A stretch of 60,000 nt of DNA, from contig OX485804.1 of NCBI GenBank assembly GCA_950295325.1, forward strand, positions 8,496,001 to 8,556,000, given 5' to 3'. Under the pieces are notes generated by a model that saw only the letters and a program-made list of their open reading frames with translations, was not told where the DNA came from and made no database searches. A program made the translations under genes and the position numbers. Below are positions 11,419 through 21,277 of this stretch, piece by piece (within the stretch, counting starts at the first letter, position 1; every line of letters starts with the position of its first letter). The DNA comes from Polytrichum commune (taxonomy: Eukaryota; Streptophyta; Polytrichopsida; Polytrichales; Polytrichaceae).

Positions 11419-12044
11419 CTGCAACAAAGAGCCAAAACATCAAAGGGGTTTTGAGAAAAGAAAAAGAAAAAGTGAATAACATCACATCAAAGAGTGGGAG
11501 CAACAACAACACAATGACGAACACAATACAACTTGACATGACAAAAAAAACCAATATCATCTAAGAGTCAATGTAGGAAGCTCGGTATATTGCTTCTTCT
11601 CTATACATACATTAACTTTATGTTTGTTTTAGCATTTTTGAGTAGCACTTTCTTTTAGCATTTTGACCTATAAACAAAAGCGATGTTTTGTAAAAACAGA
11701 GGCAAATATTTCAATTAGAACTCTCTTGGTAAATACCACGTTATGTCAACTTTTATGATCAAGTTCATACATACAGTGTATGAACATACTTTTTTGAACA
11801 TACAGTGTATGCAGTTATGACCTGGTGTGAGACAAAAGGAAAAGTGTAAAAACATTAAAACCCCTCTATAGTTCTGCCACCAAAAGAAATCGGACATAGT
11901 GTGGTGCACACTGGTTCCTGGCAATTATTGAAAAGCTAGCAAATGTGCAAAACTACTCCGCTTTCAACATGGCAACAGGAGAAACACAGAAAAATGCAAC
12001 GAAAAGGATTTAGACCTGAATTACTTATGGGAGCAAATATTGAC

Positions 12045-12140
12045 CTTGTGCAATATGAGAGAATCGTCTTCAAAAATTCCCAAAGCAATTGCACTACTGG
12101 AGACCAGTGCCAGGAGCAATTTACTCTGGTCTCCTACATG
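12045..12140 (-). pseudogene. Captured exon-like piece 3 (membrane protein)
   Basis: A 96-nt open stretch (32 codons) with an agctag|cat acceptor and an aag|gtcaat donor. It reads HVGDQSKLLLALVSSSAIA and onward, hydrophobic like a membrane segment. It begins in the phase in which piece 2 ends, so the two can be joined as exons of one gene. Confidence 0.4.
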
Positions 12141-12481
12141 CTAGCTCTGCCGCAATGAATTTAGGTACGTGCACTATCTAGGCTCACAATCACTGCATGT
12201 CCTCTCATCCAAGTAATGATAAATAAGATATTCATTTGAGCTTTGGACATTATGAGGAAAATAGCTACAGCCTCGATTTGGAATAGCTAATCATTTTTAC
12301 TAATCGCATGTATTTTCTTGGAGAGGTGGGTGCACAATTAATAGTGTCCATTTTTAGGCCCACTCACCTTAGTGACTAAAGCAACAATATATATCTCTTA
12401 ACCATCATATATCATCTAATAATGTATGACCCTGCAATGTGTTGATGCATCCACTTGAAACTAAATAAGAGAAACACTTAC

Positions 12482-12674
12482 CCAGTTGTAGTTTACGAAA
12501 TACTGAAAATTGGCAATTATTGCATCTGATGTGTCCACACCAACAATTGTAGTTGCCATGTCATACTTCACAGTGTGATTGGAAATACAGGCTGCGTTTC
12601 CAAGATTTAGCACAATACCAACGATGGGAGCCAGAATCATGGCTATGTTGACCTTCTTTTGATGCTTGACAGTG
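12482..12674 (-). pseudogene. Captured exon-like piece 2 (membrane protein of unknown family)
   Basis: A 193-nt stretch open throughout, with acceptor gttttcag|cac and donor aactgg|gtaagt. The predicted product includes KKVNIAMILAPIVGIVLNLG, a clear hydrophobic segment, and ends DAIIANFQYFVNYNW. I do not recognise the family. Perfect splice sites and an intact frame inside a transposon interior suggest a transduplicated host exon. Confidence 0.5.
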
Positions 12675-13032
12675 CTGAAAACAAAACCAAAAATGATAAG
12701 ACACCTCTACTTATGAATGTGAAGCATAAGCAATTTCCAGATTACATGAAAGTTCAAACATAATTGTGCACTTCCGCTGCTGCAAATCTGGCACTTGAAG
12801 TCTTAAGCAATTCGACTGTATCATTTCTCTAGCTCATAGCTCTTCGAGTGGCACATGCATGAAAGACAGATGTAGAAAAACTACACATTTTTTATGGCTT
12901 CAACATGATCTTAAGCTATTCTGTGAATGAGAGTTGTCACTACACAAAGCTCCAAATTGTTTTGCAAAAACACACAATAGACACAGCCACAGGCACTAAG
13001 CATTTTGCATTTTCAGATCTCCCAAGACTCAC

Positions 13033-13146
13033 CTCCCAGAAGTAGATACGACTAGATACTCCACCACCGGCAAGGTAAGCCCCATCGCTGGTGCAGGCCA
13101 GAGGGCCGATAGGTTCCACAGGGTAACTCTTGAATGCTACTTGGTT
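13033..13146 (-). pseudogene. Captured exon of a WD40 protein (RID3/IPI3-like)
   Basis: A 114-nt, 38-codon stretch with acceptor gcaacag|aac and donor gggag|gtgagt. The product includes SYPVEPIGPLACTSDGAYLA followed by GGGVSSRIYFWE. This matches the WD-repeat family that includes plant ROOT INITIATION DEFECTIVE 3 and yeast Ipi3 (ribosome biogenesis). Only one blade's worth of sequence is present. Purine-rich sequence at 13920-14170 may be the 5' region of the same source gene, but I could not confirm this. Confidence 0.6.
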
Positions 13147-14235
13147 CTGTTGCATTCCCACCAACAAAGAATCAAATTCCACGAGAATTCTCTCTTTCTC
13201 TATTCCATGCAAATTGTGCTACTCGTTGACCAAGCTTCCACATCCAAACTGAAAGATAAACCCTAAAGATCCTAAAAATGAACTTCTCTAATCCTTGCTA
13301 ATCCTGAATGACCGACCTTTTTTTTTTCTCAAAGTTCATTGACCAACAAATCCCCTTCAGCCCCCAATAGGTTCTGCTGTCGGAATCTGAACACCGGATT
13401 ACATGCCGACCAAATGACAACTTCCTCAATCCCTACCAGGAGCATGCCAAATGACCTAATTTTTTCTTCGAAACTCTAATCTATGCACGTTGAACTGCAA
13501 ATTATGAGACATCTTACATGCACAAATGCAGGCTGATAATCCCAGGTGCTTTCAAATCACTCACACCGAAAGAATTTGGAAACACGGGACATAACCCCGT
13601 CCTGAACGAATGCGCATCAAACAAGAGCTCACAAAACGAGATCCACTTTCATGCGACTCCAGCCCCTGACATGTGTTGCTGTCGAAATCTAAACACCAAA
13701 CTACATGCTGACCAAATGACAACCTCCTAAAGCCAGACGCCAATTGACATGTCTTTTTATAAACTCATCGTCTTAGCTTCCAGACTTGATATGAAAGACA
13801 AAATCCTAAAAGCTCCGGAAAGCACTAATACCGCACAACCAAGCTCTAAACCTCGCCCTCACAAAAGCAAGCAAGGAAGCAAACTGAAAGAAAAAACCAT
13901 CCGCACCTGGGCCTAAGTTGTGTCAATCCAACGACGCGCAAGAGGCAGGATTCGCTGCAAGAGAGCATCCACGATCTTGCTCGGTCTTGCTTCCTTGCTT
14001 CAGAGACATGCGAAAGAGAGTGCGGACGGAAAAACGCGGACGGAAAAGCACAAGCGGAGCATGAGAAGTGAAGTGTGATGAGGACTCATGGGAAGGAGAA
14101 CTTATCCCCAAGAGAAAGGGACGTTGGCAAGGAATCGGTTGGTTGTGGTCAGCTGATTTTGGGGTAGGCATGGAGCATGTGGATGTGCTTTGTTAGTTTT
14201 GTCTTTTGATAAGAGGATATTTTATAGCTGTGATA

Positions 14236-14555
14236 TTGAAGATTTCGGCATGATGTAGACTTTGTTTTATTTTTTTTCGTCTTTTTGTTGACTTCATTTT
14301 TGTTGAGTTCGACAAAATACTTAATAAATTTATTTACTTTTTCGGCATTTTTTTGGGGAATTATTTTCTACCGACCCTGCCTTCCACGTATGGTATTGAA
14401 GATTTCGGCATGATGTAGACTTTGTTTTATTTTTTTTCAGCTTTTTGTTGACTTCATTTTTGTTGACTTCGACAAAATACTTAATAGATTTATTTACTTT
14501 TTCGACATTTTTCTGGGGAATTATTTTCTGCCGACCTTGCCTTCCACGTACGGTA
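14236..14555. repeat. Tandem duplication of the pogo-like right end (2 x 160 bp)
   Basis: Units 14236-14395 and 14396-14555 align without indels and with few substitutions. Each ends in the inverted-repeat sequence ccttccacgta(t/c)ggta. The element therefore has an internal and an external right terminus. The external one is a better match to the left end. Confidence 0.92.
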
Positions 14556-14557
14556 TA

Positions 14558-15030
14558 GGAGAACGAGTGGCATTAAGAAGGTTGATATTACGGAGTTTAG
14601 AGTGTTATTGCCTTCACGAAGGCTCTGTTTCTGGCATCAGTCAGAAGATTCACAAATGCCAACTTATCAATGATCGTCAATCTAGTGCCTGTAAGGATGA
14701 GAATCTAGACTCAAACATTTTGAGAATTATAAGCATGAGGGTGTTCAGCCAGTGTAGGTAGCATATTAGATGTGGCTCATGATACAGGTCACCAAATTCT
14801 TTTCTTCCAGGAATTGTGTAATCTATATCCTCTAATTTACTTGTCAATCGGACAGATAGGATTGGTTTCGTTGAGGACTAAGTCTCTTACTCCTCGCAAA
14901 TATTTGAGAATCCATATGGCCCATATACACCTACTTGGCACCTCTTATCGTGTGCCTCAAATTTTGGAGTATCACCAACGGACGCTTGCAAATTGGAGAA
15001 GTCATAATCTAGTCTGCGAATGTTGACGTG
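14558..15030. other. No recognisable gene
   Basis: Flank to the right of the pogo-like element. Short forward frames at 14537-14761 and 14772-15026 show no family resemblance and the first begins inside the transposon end. Confidence 0.5.
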
Positions 15031-15642
15031 ATAGCTCATAGCTCATTCCAATCAAGAAAACAGATAGAATTGATTGGTTTCCTATAGCAAACCTAGTACA
15101 AATTTCAAGTGATTATATTGAACCCCTAGACCAAGGATGTTCAAATAGAACATCACCGAAAGGTCCCTACATTCTACGTAAACTCTCCAATATTTTCATT
15201 TGAAACCTCTCAGGGTTTCGAATAGTCTAGAAGGAACAACCATAAAACTTGCATTGCTCAATATTCACAACCATGCATTTGCGTTTGGGTGGGATTGGAT
15301 TCCAACATACAACATAATACAAACAACATCAAGGAACACATGCCCAACACATAACATTTGAAAGCCTCCACGTGTGTGACGTATTTATTCTTATAGAAGA
15401 AGGATGTACGACAACATCACAATCCCATTGTCATACAACATTGCCAACTTTGCACCTCAAATTGACAATTGCAACACTAAAACCTCGTACCTTATTGTTT
15501 CTATGCATCCCATGTGCATGACCAACTAGGAGTGTCGTAAGTTCTTTCTTCTACTCTTCAGGTTGGAAGTCACATGGCATTTGGAGTGTACCTCTAGATG
15601 GCTTTGCAATTCTAAAGATGTAACTAATACGATTACATCACA

Positions 15643-15783
15643 TTAGGAATATATATTTGCGACGCAATATATAAGTGGTAGCATATCGCCGAACATGTCC
15701 AAGTCGTCATGACTCAACCCTTGATAGCACGTGTAGAAGTCCTTGTGGGCATTCATGGGTCCACGATTTGGAGTCACCGATGC
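15643..15783 (-). CDS. Exon-like segment conserved in units A-C (copy A)
   Basis: A 47-codon stretch after a good acceptor (tttattcacag|gca) ending in a stop, with product beginning ASVTPNRGPMNAHKDFYTCY. The same frame is kept in unit B (43168-43308) and unit C (49424-49564), with a few amino-acid changes such as R/H, D/E, G/S and V/I. The changes are mostly conservative, which hints at past selection. I do not recognise the family. It could be a terminal exon of a gene whose other exons were not copied. Confidence 0.35.
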   Translation of the reverse strand, partial: ASVTPNRGPMNAHKDFYTCYQGLSHDDLDMFGDMLPLIYCVANIYS

Positions 15784-16476
15784 CTGTGAATAAAACACAA
15801 CAAACTTACAAAATGTCAATTGACAAACATTGAAATTTGGGATAATGTCCTTGCATGGACATCGCATCCCACAATGAATTAGCAGGTGTCATGTGAATTT
15901 GATTGAATATCTAAATTAAATTGAAGTCATGAAGTTCACTGGAAGAGCGTAAATTAGCATATATCACAACTACACTTAAACAAATTCTAATAGGCACGTT
16001 AGCTAGAAAATATCCAAATGTGAAAATAATCAACGGAAGTGAAAATAAGCAAGGAAAATGAAAATAACCAATAACTAAGTATCTAGTTAGGGTGGCAAAA
16101 TTATGAGCCAAAGACTCCCTTTCTTCCCCTGATTTCTCCTACAACCAACATGTTGCATATTTGTTCAAGCATAACATAAAGCATAAATAATGTAGCCACA
16201 TGCATCAATTTTCCAAACGACTAATCAATGTGACCCACATTCATTTTAGACCATAAGATTTGGTGGGGATTGGTAATCAACATGTGGATTTGGAACCGTG
16301 GTTGTGGCCCAAGCTAGTGGGACGATTCAGTGTACCTACGAAGAGTTGTTGAGGACATACCCTCCCTAGACTTTTCCATCTAGGATAGATTGTTTTAAAT
16401 TTGTGTAGACATATACATTAGTTGTTCACAAAGATGTAGGGTTTCTCCAAACAAACCTATCATCATCGCAATTCAT

Positions 16477-16872
16477 TCAAACCGAAACAGTGAGTATTCC
16501 AAGGACGAGGCCCAAAATCTGCTCCAACAACCCCGCCACCGTACCCAACAACCCTGAGAGAAGGGTAGTGACTCCTGTGACCACCACTTCAATGCCCACT
16601 TCAACTTCCACAAGCGCCAACGCTGTCACCTCCGATGGGCAATAGTAGGAGCCGGTAACCAATTTCCCGGTTACGTCCAACACTTCTATGACGAGGTTGA
16701 GGGCAACGTCCAAAAGGAGTTCGATCTCCACCTCAACGCCCGCGGTGATGTTAATGCCATTCACAATGATAGGCACCGGGCATTCGTTCTTACACAACAC
16801 CCCGGCGTGGGCCACCATCGCAGTGGCCAACATGAGCATGAACACAAGAGCGGGCTTCGCAACAGACACCAT
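16477..16872 (-). CDS. Small secreted Val/Leu-rich protein, copy A
   Basis: 131 residues. Residues 1-23 form a signal peptide (MVSVAKPALVF.., cleavage likely after AHA). The mature part has Cys at 27, 31 and 78, a possible N-glycosylation site N41-I-T, an acidic/valine-rich middle (residues 44-68) and a hydrophobic C-terminal third (about 96-131) rich in Leu, Gly and Val. I recognise no family. Start choice is supported by the signal peptide, the cacaATGGTG context and a TATA box upstream at 17020-17028. It differs from copy B by one residue (Glu95 here, Gln in B and C). The apoplast or cell wall is a likely location; function is unknown. It may be lineage-specific. Confidence 0.8.
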   Translation of the reverse strand: MVSVAKPALVFMLMLATAMVAHAGVLCKNECPVPIIVNGINITAGVEVEIELLLDVALNLVIEVLDVTGKLVTGSYYCPSEVTALALVEVEVGIEVVVTGVTTLLSGLLGTVAGLLEQILGLVLGILTVSV

Positions 16873-17019
16873 TGTGACTAAAACAAGAAACTTGTCGTTC
16901 TACAGGTGGAGCTAGCCAAGGTCTAGAAAGCTCAAAGTAGGGAGGCGGATATGAGCTCGATCAAGTAGACCTTGGTGCTAGCCACAAATGGATCGTGATA
17001 TTAAAGGATTAGAAGGCTT

Positions 17020-17028
17020 CTTTATATA
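17020..17028 (-). promoter_or_regulatory. TATA box of secreted-protein gene copy A
   Basis: Reverse-strand tatataaag in the context aagtgtatataaagaagcc, about 150 bp upstream of the ATG. It is identical in the other two copies. Confidence 0.75.
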
Positions 17029-17649
17029 CACTTGGGAAGCCGTGAGAAGGATGTCCATGTGGCCATTCACGTTGCGGTACAAGAAAAATCCACTTGAGGT
17101 TTGAGGTCTTGCAGACGTGCCAACTTCTTTAGGTTTAGGTTGGCGGTGTTTTGGCTCATATCATGACACTTTTGGATGAACACTAAATCGGTCACCACCA
17201 TGATCCGTTTCCCCTTTACATTACGTGAGCGGTGCTTCGATGGACAAGCAAGATGGGTGCCACGGCGATGCATGATATGTACTCCTCGGGCACAAGGGGA
17301 TGACATCGTTGTAGGCAAGACTTGGAGCCTAGTGAACTTGTCCACGGCCTTCATCCGGGGTACCACGTAAAGGAGACGGCTTTAAAAGGTGTGCATGCTT
17401 GGAAGTCATTCGGGGAAGTACGTGCATATGGCTTACTACTTACCTCCTTCGATCATTCCATGAATGTGGGATAGGTGTATACCTAGGGAGTGCATTTGGC
17501 GCTTTTGGAAATACAAATAGTTCACCATGTGAGATCATGTAGTTTGTTGCAGATGTACAAACTTGTGTTGTAGGTGGCATAGTGGAACTAAGTTCATCAT
17601 GGCGATGTGAATGTTGTGGACAATTCAAAGTTGTTGAGTTGGTGGGAGA

Positions 17650-18680
17650 CCTAGACTTCTAATTCATGTAAATAAAGATGTGGATTTGAGTGTTGTCCTT
17701 GGACTAATATAACAGGGTAGTGTTAGTCTTTTTAGCTTGGTGTGAAGGTTGTAAGTTCCCTAGAATTCCTTTGGGTATATATACACATGGTTATAATAGT
17801 TGGTGACATGTAGATGACACGTAAGCCTTTAATTGACTTATTCATGTCCATAAGAACCATGGTGAATGACCCTCTATCAACAAGCTTCAATTCACTTAAG
17901 AACACACATGTTATGTAGTGTCACCCTTGCAATAATATGTCAAGAAAATGTCAACCCTTGTTGCAACATGTTGTGCATATTGTTTGTGGGAAAAAAATTC
18001 CAAATACAAATTGCCTCTGAAATCCAGTGATAAAATATATTATATCACAAATATATTATTATAGTTTAATAAATAATTTATACAAGCATTCATTCTGATT
18101 TCAATATGATAAAGAGCATGATGATAAAGCAAAATTTGAGATAAAATTATTGTGTAAAATATATCAATAAACACTAATATATATATATGAAAAATCATGA
18201 ACATGTGGAAAATAAATACATAGTACAAAGTATTAAAAGTAAAAAATTTACTCACACTTTTTAAATGAAAATTTCAATATGATAAAAATTTGATGATTTA
18301 GAAATGTCTGAAATGAAAGAGATTGTGGTAAAGAAATTCTGCAAATAAAAGAAATTGAACCTCAGTAGTTTCTAAGTGGAATAAATATTGCAAAGCTTGT
18401 ATACGACATCGTTTATTGAATCAGTATAATAATATTCAAACCAATTTCAGTATGGTAAGGAAAAATGGTACAAGGAATTTTGAAATAAATAATAATAATA
18501 AATTTCAGAATAATTGATCACATAGGAACATATACATTTTTTAAGTGAAGGAAATCAGCAAAATGTCAAGCACCGTCTCATTTTGCATTGTAAATAATTT
18601 ACAATTGTGCTGATTTGAGATAACACATTCTATTGAGTACAATGAAGGTAGACGGGTATTAAGTGGCCCATTCTATTCCT
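17650..18680. other. AT-rich region without a recognised gene
   Basis: Long AT-rich sequence with many short A and T runs. No frame or splice pattern stands out. Confidence 0.5.
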
Positions 18681-18689
18681 TGGACCCCT

Positions 18690-19030
18690 AGATTTGATTG
18701 GTATGTGGTCCAGTGAGGATCGAAGAGCTAACATCATAAAGACACATGTATAAAGCAAATTGGACTGTGTCTTCATATATTGACAATTGCTCCACACTCA
18801 ATAATGAATACAATTGGGAGGACTTATGTATCCAGTTAAGAAATCAACAAACATGCACTTCCGATAGCTGTAACTAAATTAGGGGAGGTCTGATTTTCAA
18901 TAAGATTTTCATAGATGTTTCATCGTAGATAATCTAATGTAATACGAGTTTTGTTATGTAAATTTAATTGGTAGAAGTTGGAGAACATGAAAAACGTACC
19001 AAATAACAACCCCACATACCTTATTTCATG
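18690..19030 (+). repeat. Dispersed repeat family R2, copy
   Basis: Matches 25480-25880 in the same orientation and 3955-4280 inverted. Shared landmarks are gtgaggatc(g/a)aagagc, ttgggaggac/atct, atcaacaaacatgcactt, gatttTCa and catcgtagat. It is about 340 bp and non-coding. Confidence 0.7.
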
Positions 19031-19062
19031 ATCGTAGGAAGCAGGAAAGTGCATCATTCTTA

Positions 19063-19591
19063 GGGGCACTTTATATTAGGGCCCATTTCTAGGGCCCATT
19101 TCCAAACCCTAGGCATCAACCAATGAGAGTGCTTAGATTGCCCAAATGGGCCCTAATATGGGCCCAAGGGCTTTATATTGAGAGTCAGCCCACTTCTCCT
19201 AAAGCTTACGTGGCGGGTGACATGGCGACATTTTGGAGGGAAAGAAATGGGCCGATGCCAAAAAATTGGGTCGAGGGTTTATGGAGACCCACTTCGCACG
19301 TTCGGCCCACTTCACCCAACTTCCGTCATATAGTCATTTATGACTTTATGACTTTAGTTCAAGCAAGGGCATAATTCATGTAAGCCCAAGTGGGCCGTGG
19401 ATTGGGCCTTGCAATATAAAGTCCCTAGGCCCATTTGGAAGGCCCACTTTAAAGTAGAATTTCCAATTTGGACCCTACAAGTGGGCCTATGGACTTTATA
19501 TTGCAAGGCCCACTCTACGGCCCACTTTGTAAAGTAGGGCTAAAGTTAAGGCCCACTTCAACTCCAAATGGGCCCTAATATAAAGTGCCCC
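19063..19591. mobile_element. Tourist/PIF-Harbinger-like MITE 1
   Basis: Inverted ends begin ggggcactttatattagggc and are perfectly mirrored at the right (..gccctaatataaagtgcccc). TTA at 19060-19062 and 19592-19594 is the 3-bp target duplication typical of PIF/Harbinger elements. The 529-bp interior is full of gggccca palindromes and repeats of the phrase ctttatatt, so transcripts could fold strongly. Confidence 0.88.
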
Positions 19592-19840
19592 TTAACCTCG
19601 CACTCTGCATGAGATCCAAATCACACCTTGTGTTCAAACTGCCCCTCATATAAACAATGTGGAAAATGTTGTCTCTCTTGTTAAAAATTTAATTGCGGTG
19701 TCATGGGGAATGCACAACTTAGTAGGGCCTTAAGAAAATTGAATCATTTGGGTTCCAGTAATGGGTGATTATGTACCTAACACATGACATTTTAAGATAC
19801 GACCACATCCATAACAGCCAAGTTGAATGGCCCTCTCTTA

Positions 19841-20323
19841 GGGGCGCTTCACACTATGCCCGAAGGTCGAGAGGCCGTCGATTTCCACCAATCAAATTGC
19901 AAGAAACCAAGAGTTCAGCTTCTCGACCCTTCACACTATGGTCAAACTCCAAAGGTCGTTGCAATTTAAAATGATTACTTTTAAGAAGGCGATGGACTCT
20001 TGAAGGAAGTTTGGGTCGGACGGGAATGGAAACCCAAACTATGGTCAAGAGACCGTCAATTCTTTTTCATGAAAAAATCAATCATTGACAAGATCTTGGC
20101 TGTTAGATTGAAGGGGTTAATTTGAGCAAGGAATAAAGTGGGATGCTCCTTTGGGTTTGGACTTTGGGCTTGGCCTTTGGAGGCTTCACACTATGCCCAG
20201 CCGAAGGCTCCACTTACTATATTTTATTGGCTATTTTCAGCTCAATTCTTTGGAATCTCAACAAAGTTTGGCCACTCAATCCCACGGCCTCTCGACTTGG
20301 ACGGCCATAGTGTGAAGCGGCCC
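19841..20323. mobile_element. Tourist/PIF-Harbinger-like MITE 2
   Basis: The left end ggggcgcttcacactatg and right end catagtgtgaagcggccc are inverted and the similarity extends about 38 bp into ..gtcgagaggcc. TTA flanks at 19838-19840 and 20324-20326 form the target duplication. The phrase ttcacactatg recurs inside, indicating internal repeats. It lies only 250 bp from MITE 1 but is a different family. Confidence 0.87.
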
Positions 20324-20329
20324 TTATAT

Positions 20330-20995
20330 CAATTAATTTCGGATGCATGTAGAAAACCATAGGCTATTTGGATGTCACCTTTGGAACACTAAGTCATTGT
20401 AGGGCCCACTTCACCCACAAGCCAAGAGCTGTGACCATGAAATTGTGAGAGCCCCAAATAGAGTGTCCAAAGGTTGTCCCAAGACACCTCCAAAATCATG
20501 TAGTGTGGTCACAGACCGTCGAGTTTATTGTGAAGTAATATGTGACCAGGGCCTCAACCAAATGCTATTTTAGTAAATTTTTATTCATGGGGGTCGTCAC
20601 ACATGATAAAATAAACTAAATCAGCCGTTGTAAGCGTTTGGAGTGCCATGGTCTCCTGGTTTTGTGTTAGGCCTACCTCCAAGAAGTGGTTTTTGAAAAT
20701 AGTCCAAGTGACCATGGAATATGATCCATTCGATGCCATGTAGGAATCCATGTAGACTTTACATCTATCTTGCATTCACATACTCCGTTGGTCACTCAAG
20801 TGTTCATCACAATGTAACGTTGAGTCGATTTTCTCATACTTGCGGACACTTAAATAGAAAGGGAGCACCCCATTTGCAAGTTGAATAACATTATGGGATG
20901 GCCATTTGTTTATTTTGATGTTGTATGTCTATTTTTTTTTAAAAAAACAGCAAGAAGCAGATTTACGGAGTGAGTTAGTTGGAGTTTCTATACAT
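20330..20995. other. No recognised gene; upstream region of the AIR synthase gene
   Basis: No coding family is visible. The last part should contain distal promoter sequence for the gene at 21278. A run of T then A lies at 20932-20947. Confidence 0.5.
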
Positions 20996-21003
20996 GGCTA
21001 GGA

Positions 21004-21020
21004 TTAGGGTTTAGGGTTTA
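21004..21020. promoter_or_regulatory. Telo-box (interstitial TTTAGGG repeats) upstream of AIR synthase
   Basis: The sequence ttagggtttagggttta contains about 2.5 plant telomere repeats, 260-275 bp upstream of the ATG and probably near the transcription start. Telo-boxes (AAACCCTA) are known in plant promoters of ribosomal-protein and other growth-linked genes. A role in co-regulating purine synthesis with growth is an inference. Confidence 0.7.
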
Positions 21021-21277
21021 AGGGGCTTTGTCTCCTCCTCGCCCTCGAGGAACTGTAAAACCACTCCACCGGATGCACACGAATCCCTATTTGTTTGTTC
21101 CTTCTCACCTCCCGAAGATTCCCTGCCCCTCTGCAGAGCTTATCTGCTGCTCCCACCACCACCTCCCTACTTCTTAATTACAACACACGCCTTGACTGTT
21201 CTTCACTTCCTCTAAGCCTTAAACCTTGCAATCCTCTTGCGGTTTGCGTTCCTATTGCATTTATCCGCACCGCGAAA

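Larger units (their letters stand above)
9080..14555. mobile_element. Pogo/Tigger-like DNA transposon, 5.5 kb, with captured host exons
   Basis: The inverted repeats are 27 bp with one mismatch. The left begins taccgtacgtggaaggca; the right ends tgccttccacgtacggta. TA dinucleotides at 9078-9079 and 14556-14557 are the target duplication, as in the Tc1/mariner-pogo group. The element carries a broken DDE transposase (9431-10990, +), then about 3 kb with exon-like pieces on the minus strand, then a tandemly duplicated right end. It sits inside an LTR-like repeat. Confidence 0.88.
15040..17640 (-). repeat. Duplicated segment, unit A (inverted)
   Basis: The reverse complement of this segment matches unit B (39945-43840) and unit C (47735-49990) almost base for base across the secreted-protein gene, its promoter and about 1.2 kb downstream. 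Unit A lacks the two insertions present in B and the MITE present in C, so it keeps the least interrupted form. A and B form an inverted pair about 22 kb apart enclosing the AIR synthase gene and the LINE. Confidence 0.9.

Noticed and set aside
17067-17366. 99-codon ORF conserved upstream of the three secreted-protein genes (also 40064-40363 and 47997-48296)
   Set aside because: It is kept in all copies, but the whole segment is nearly identical and an antisense frame is open too. It lies upstream of the TATA box and resembles no protein, so I treat it as promoter-flank sequence.
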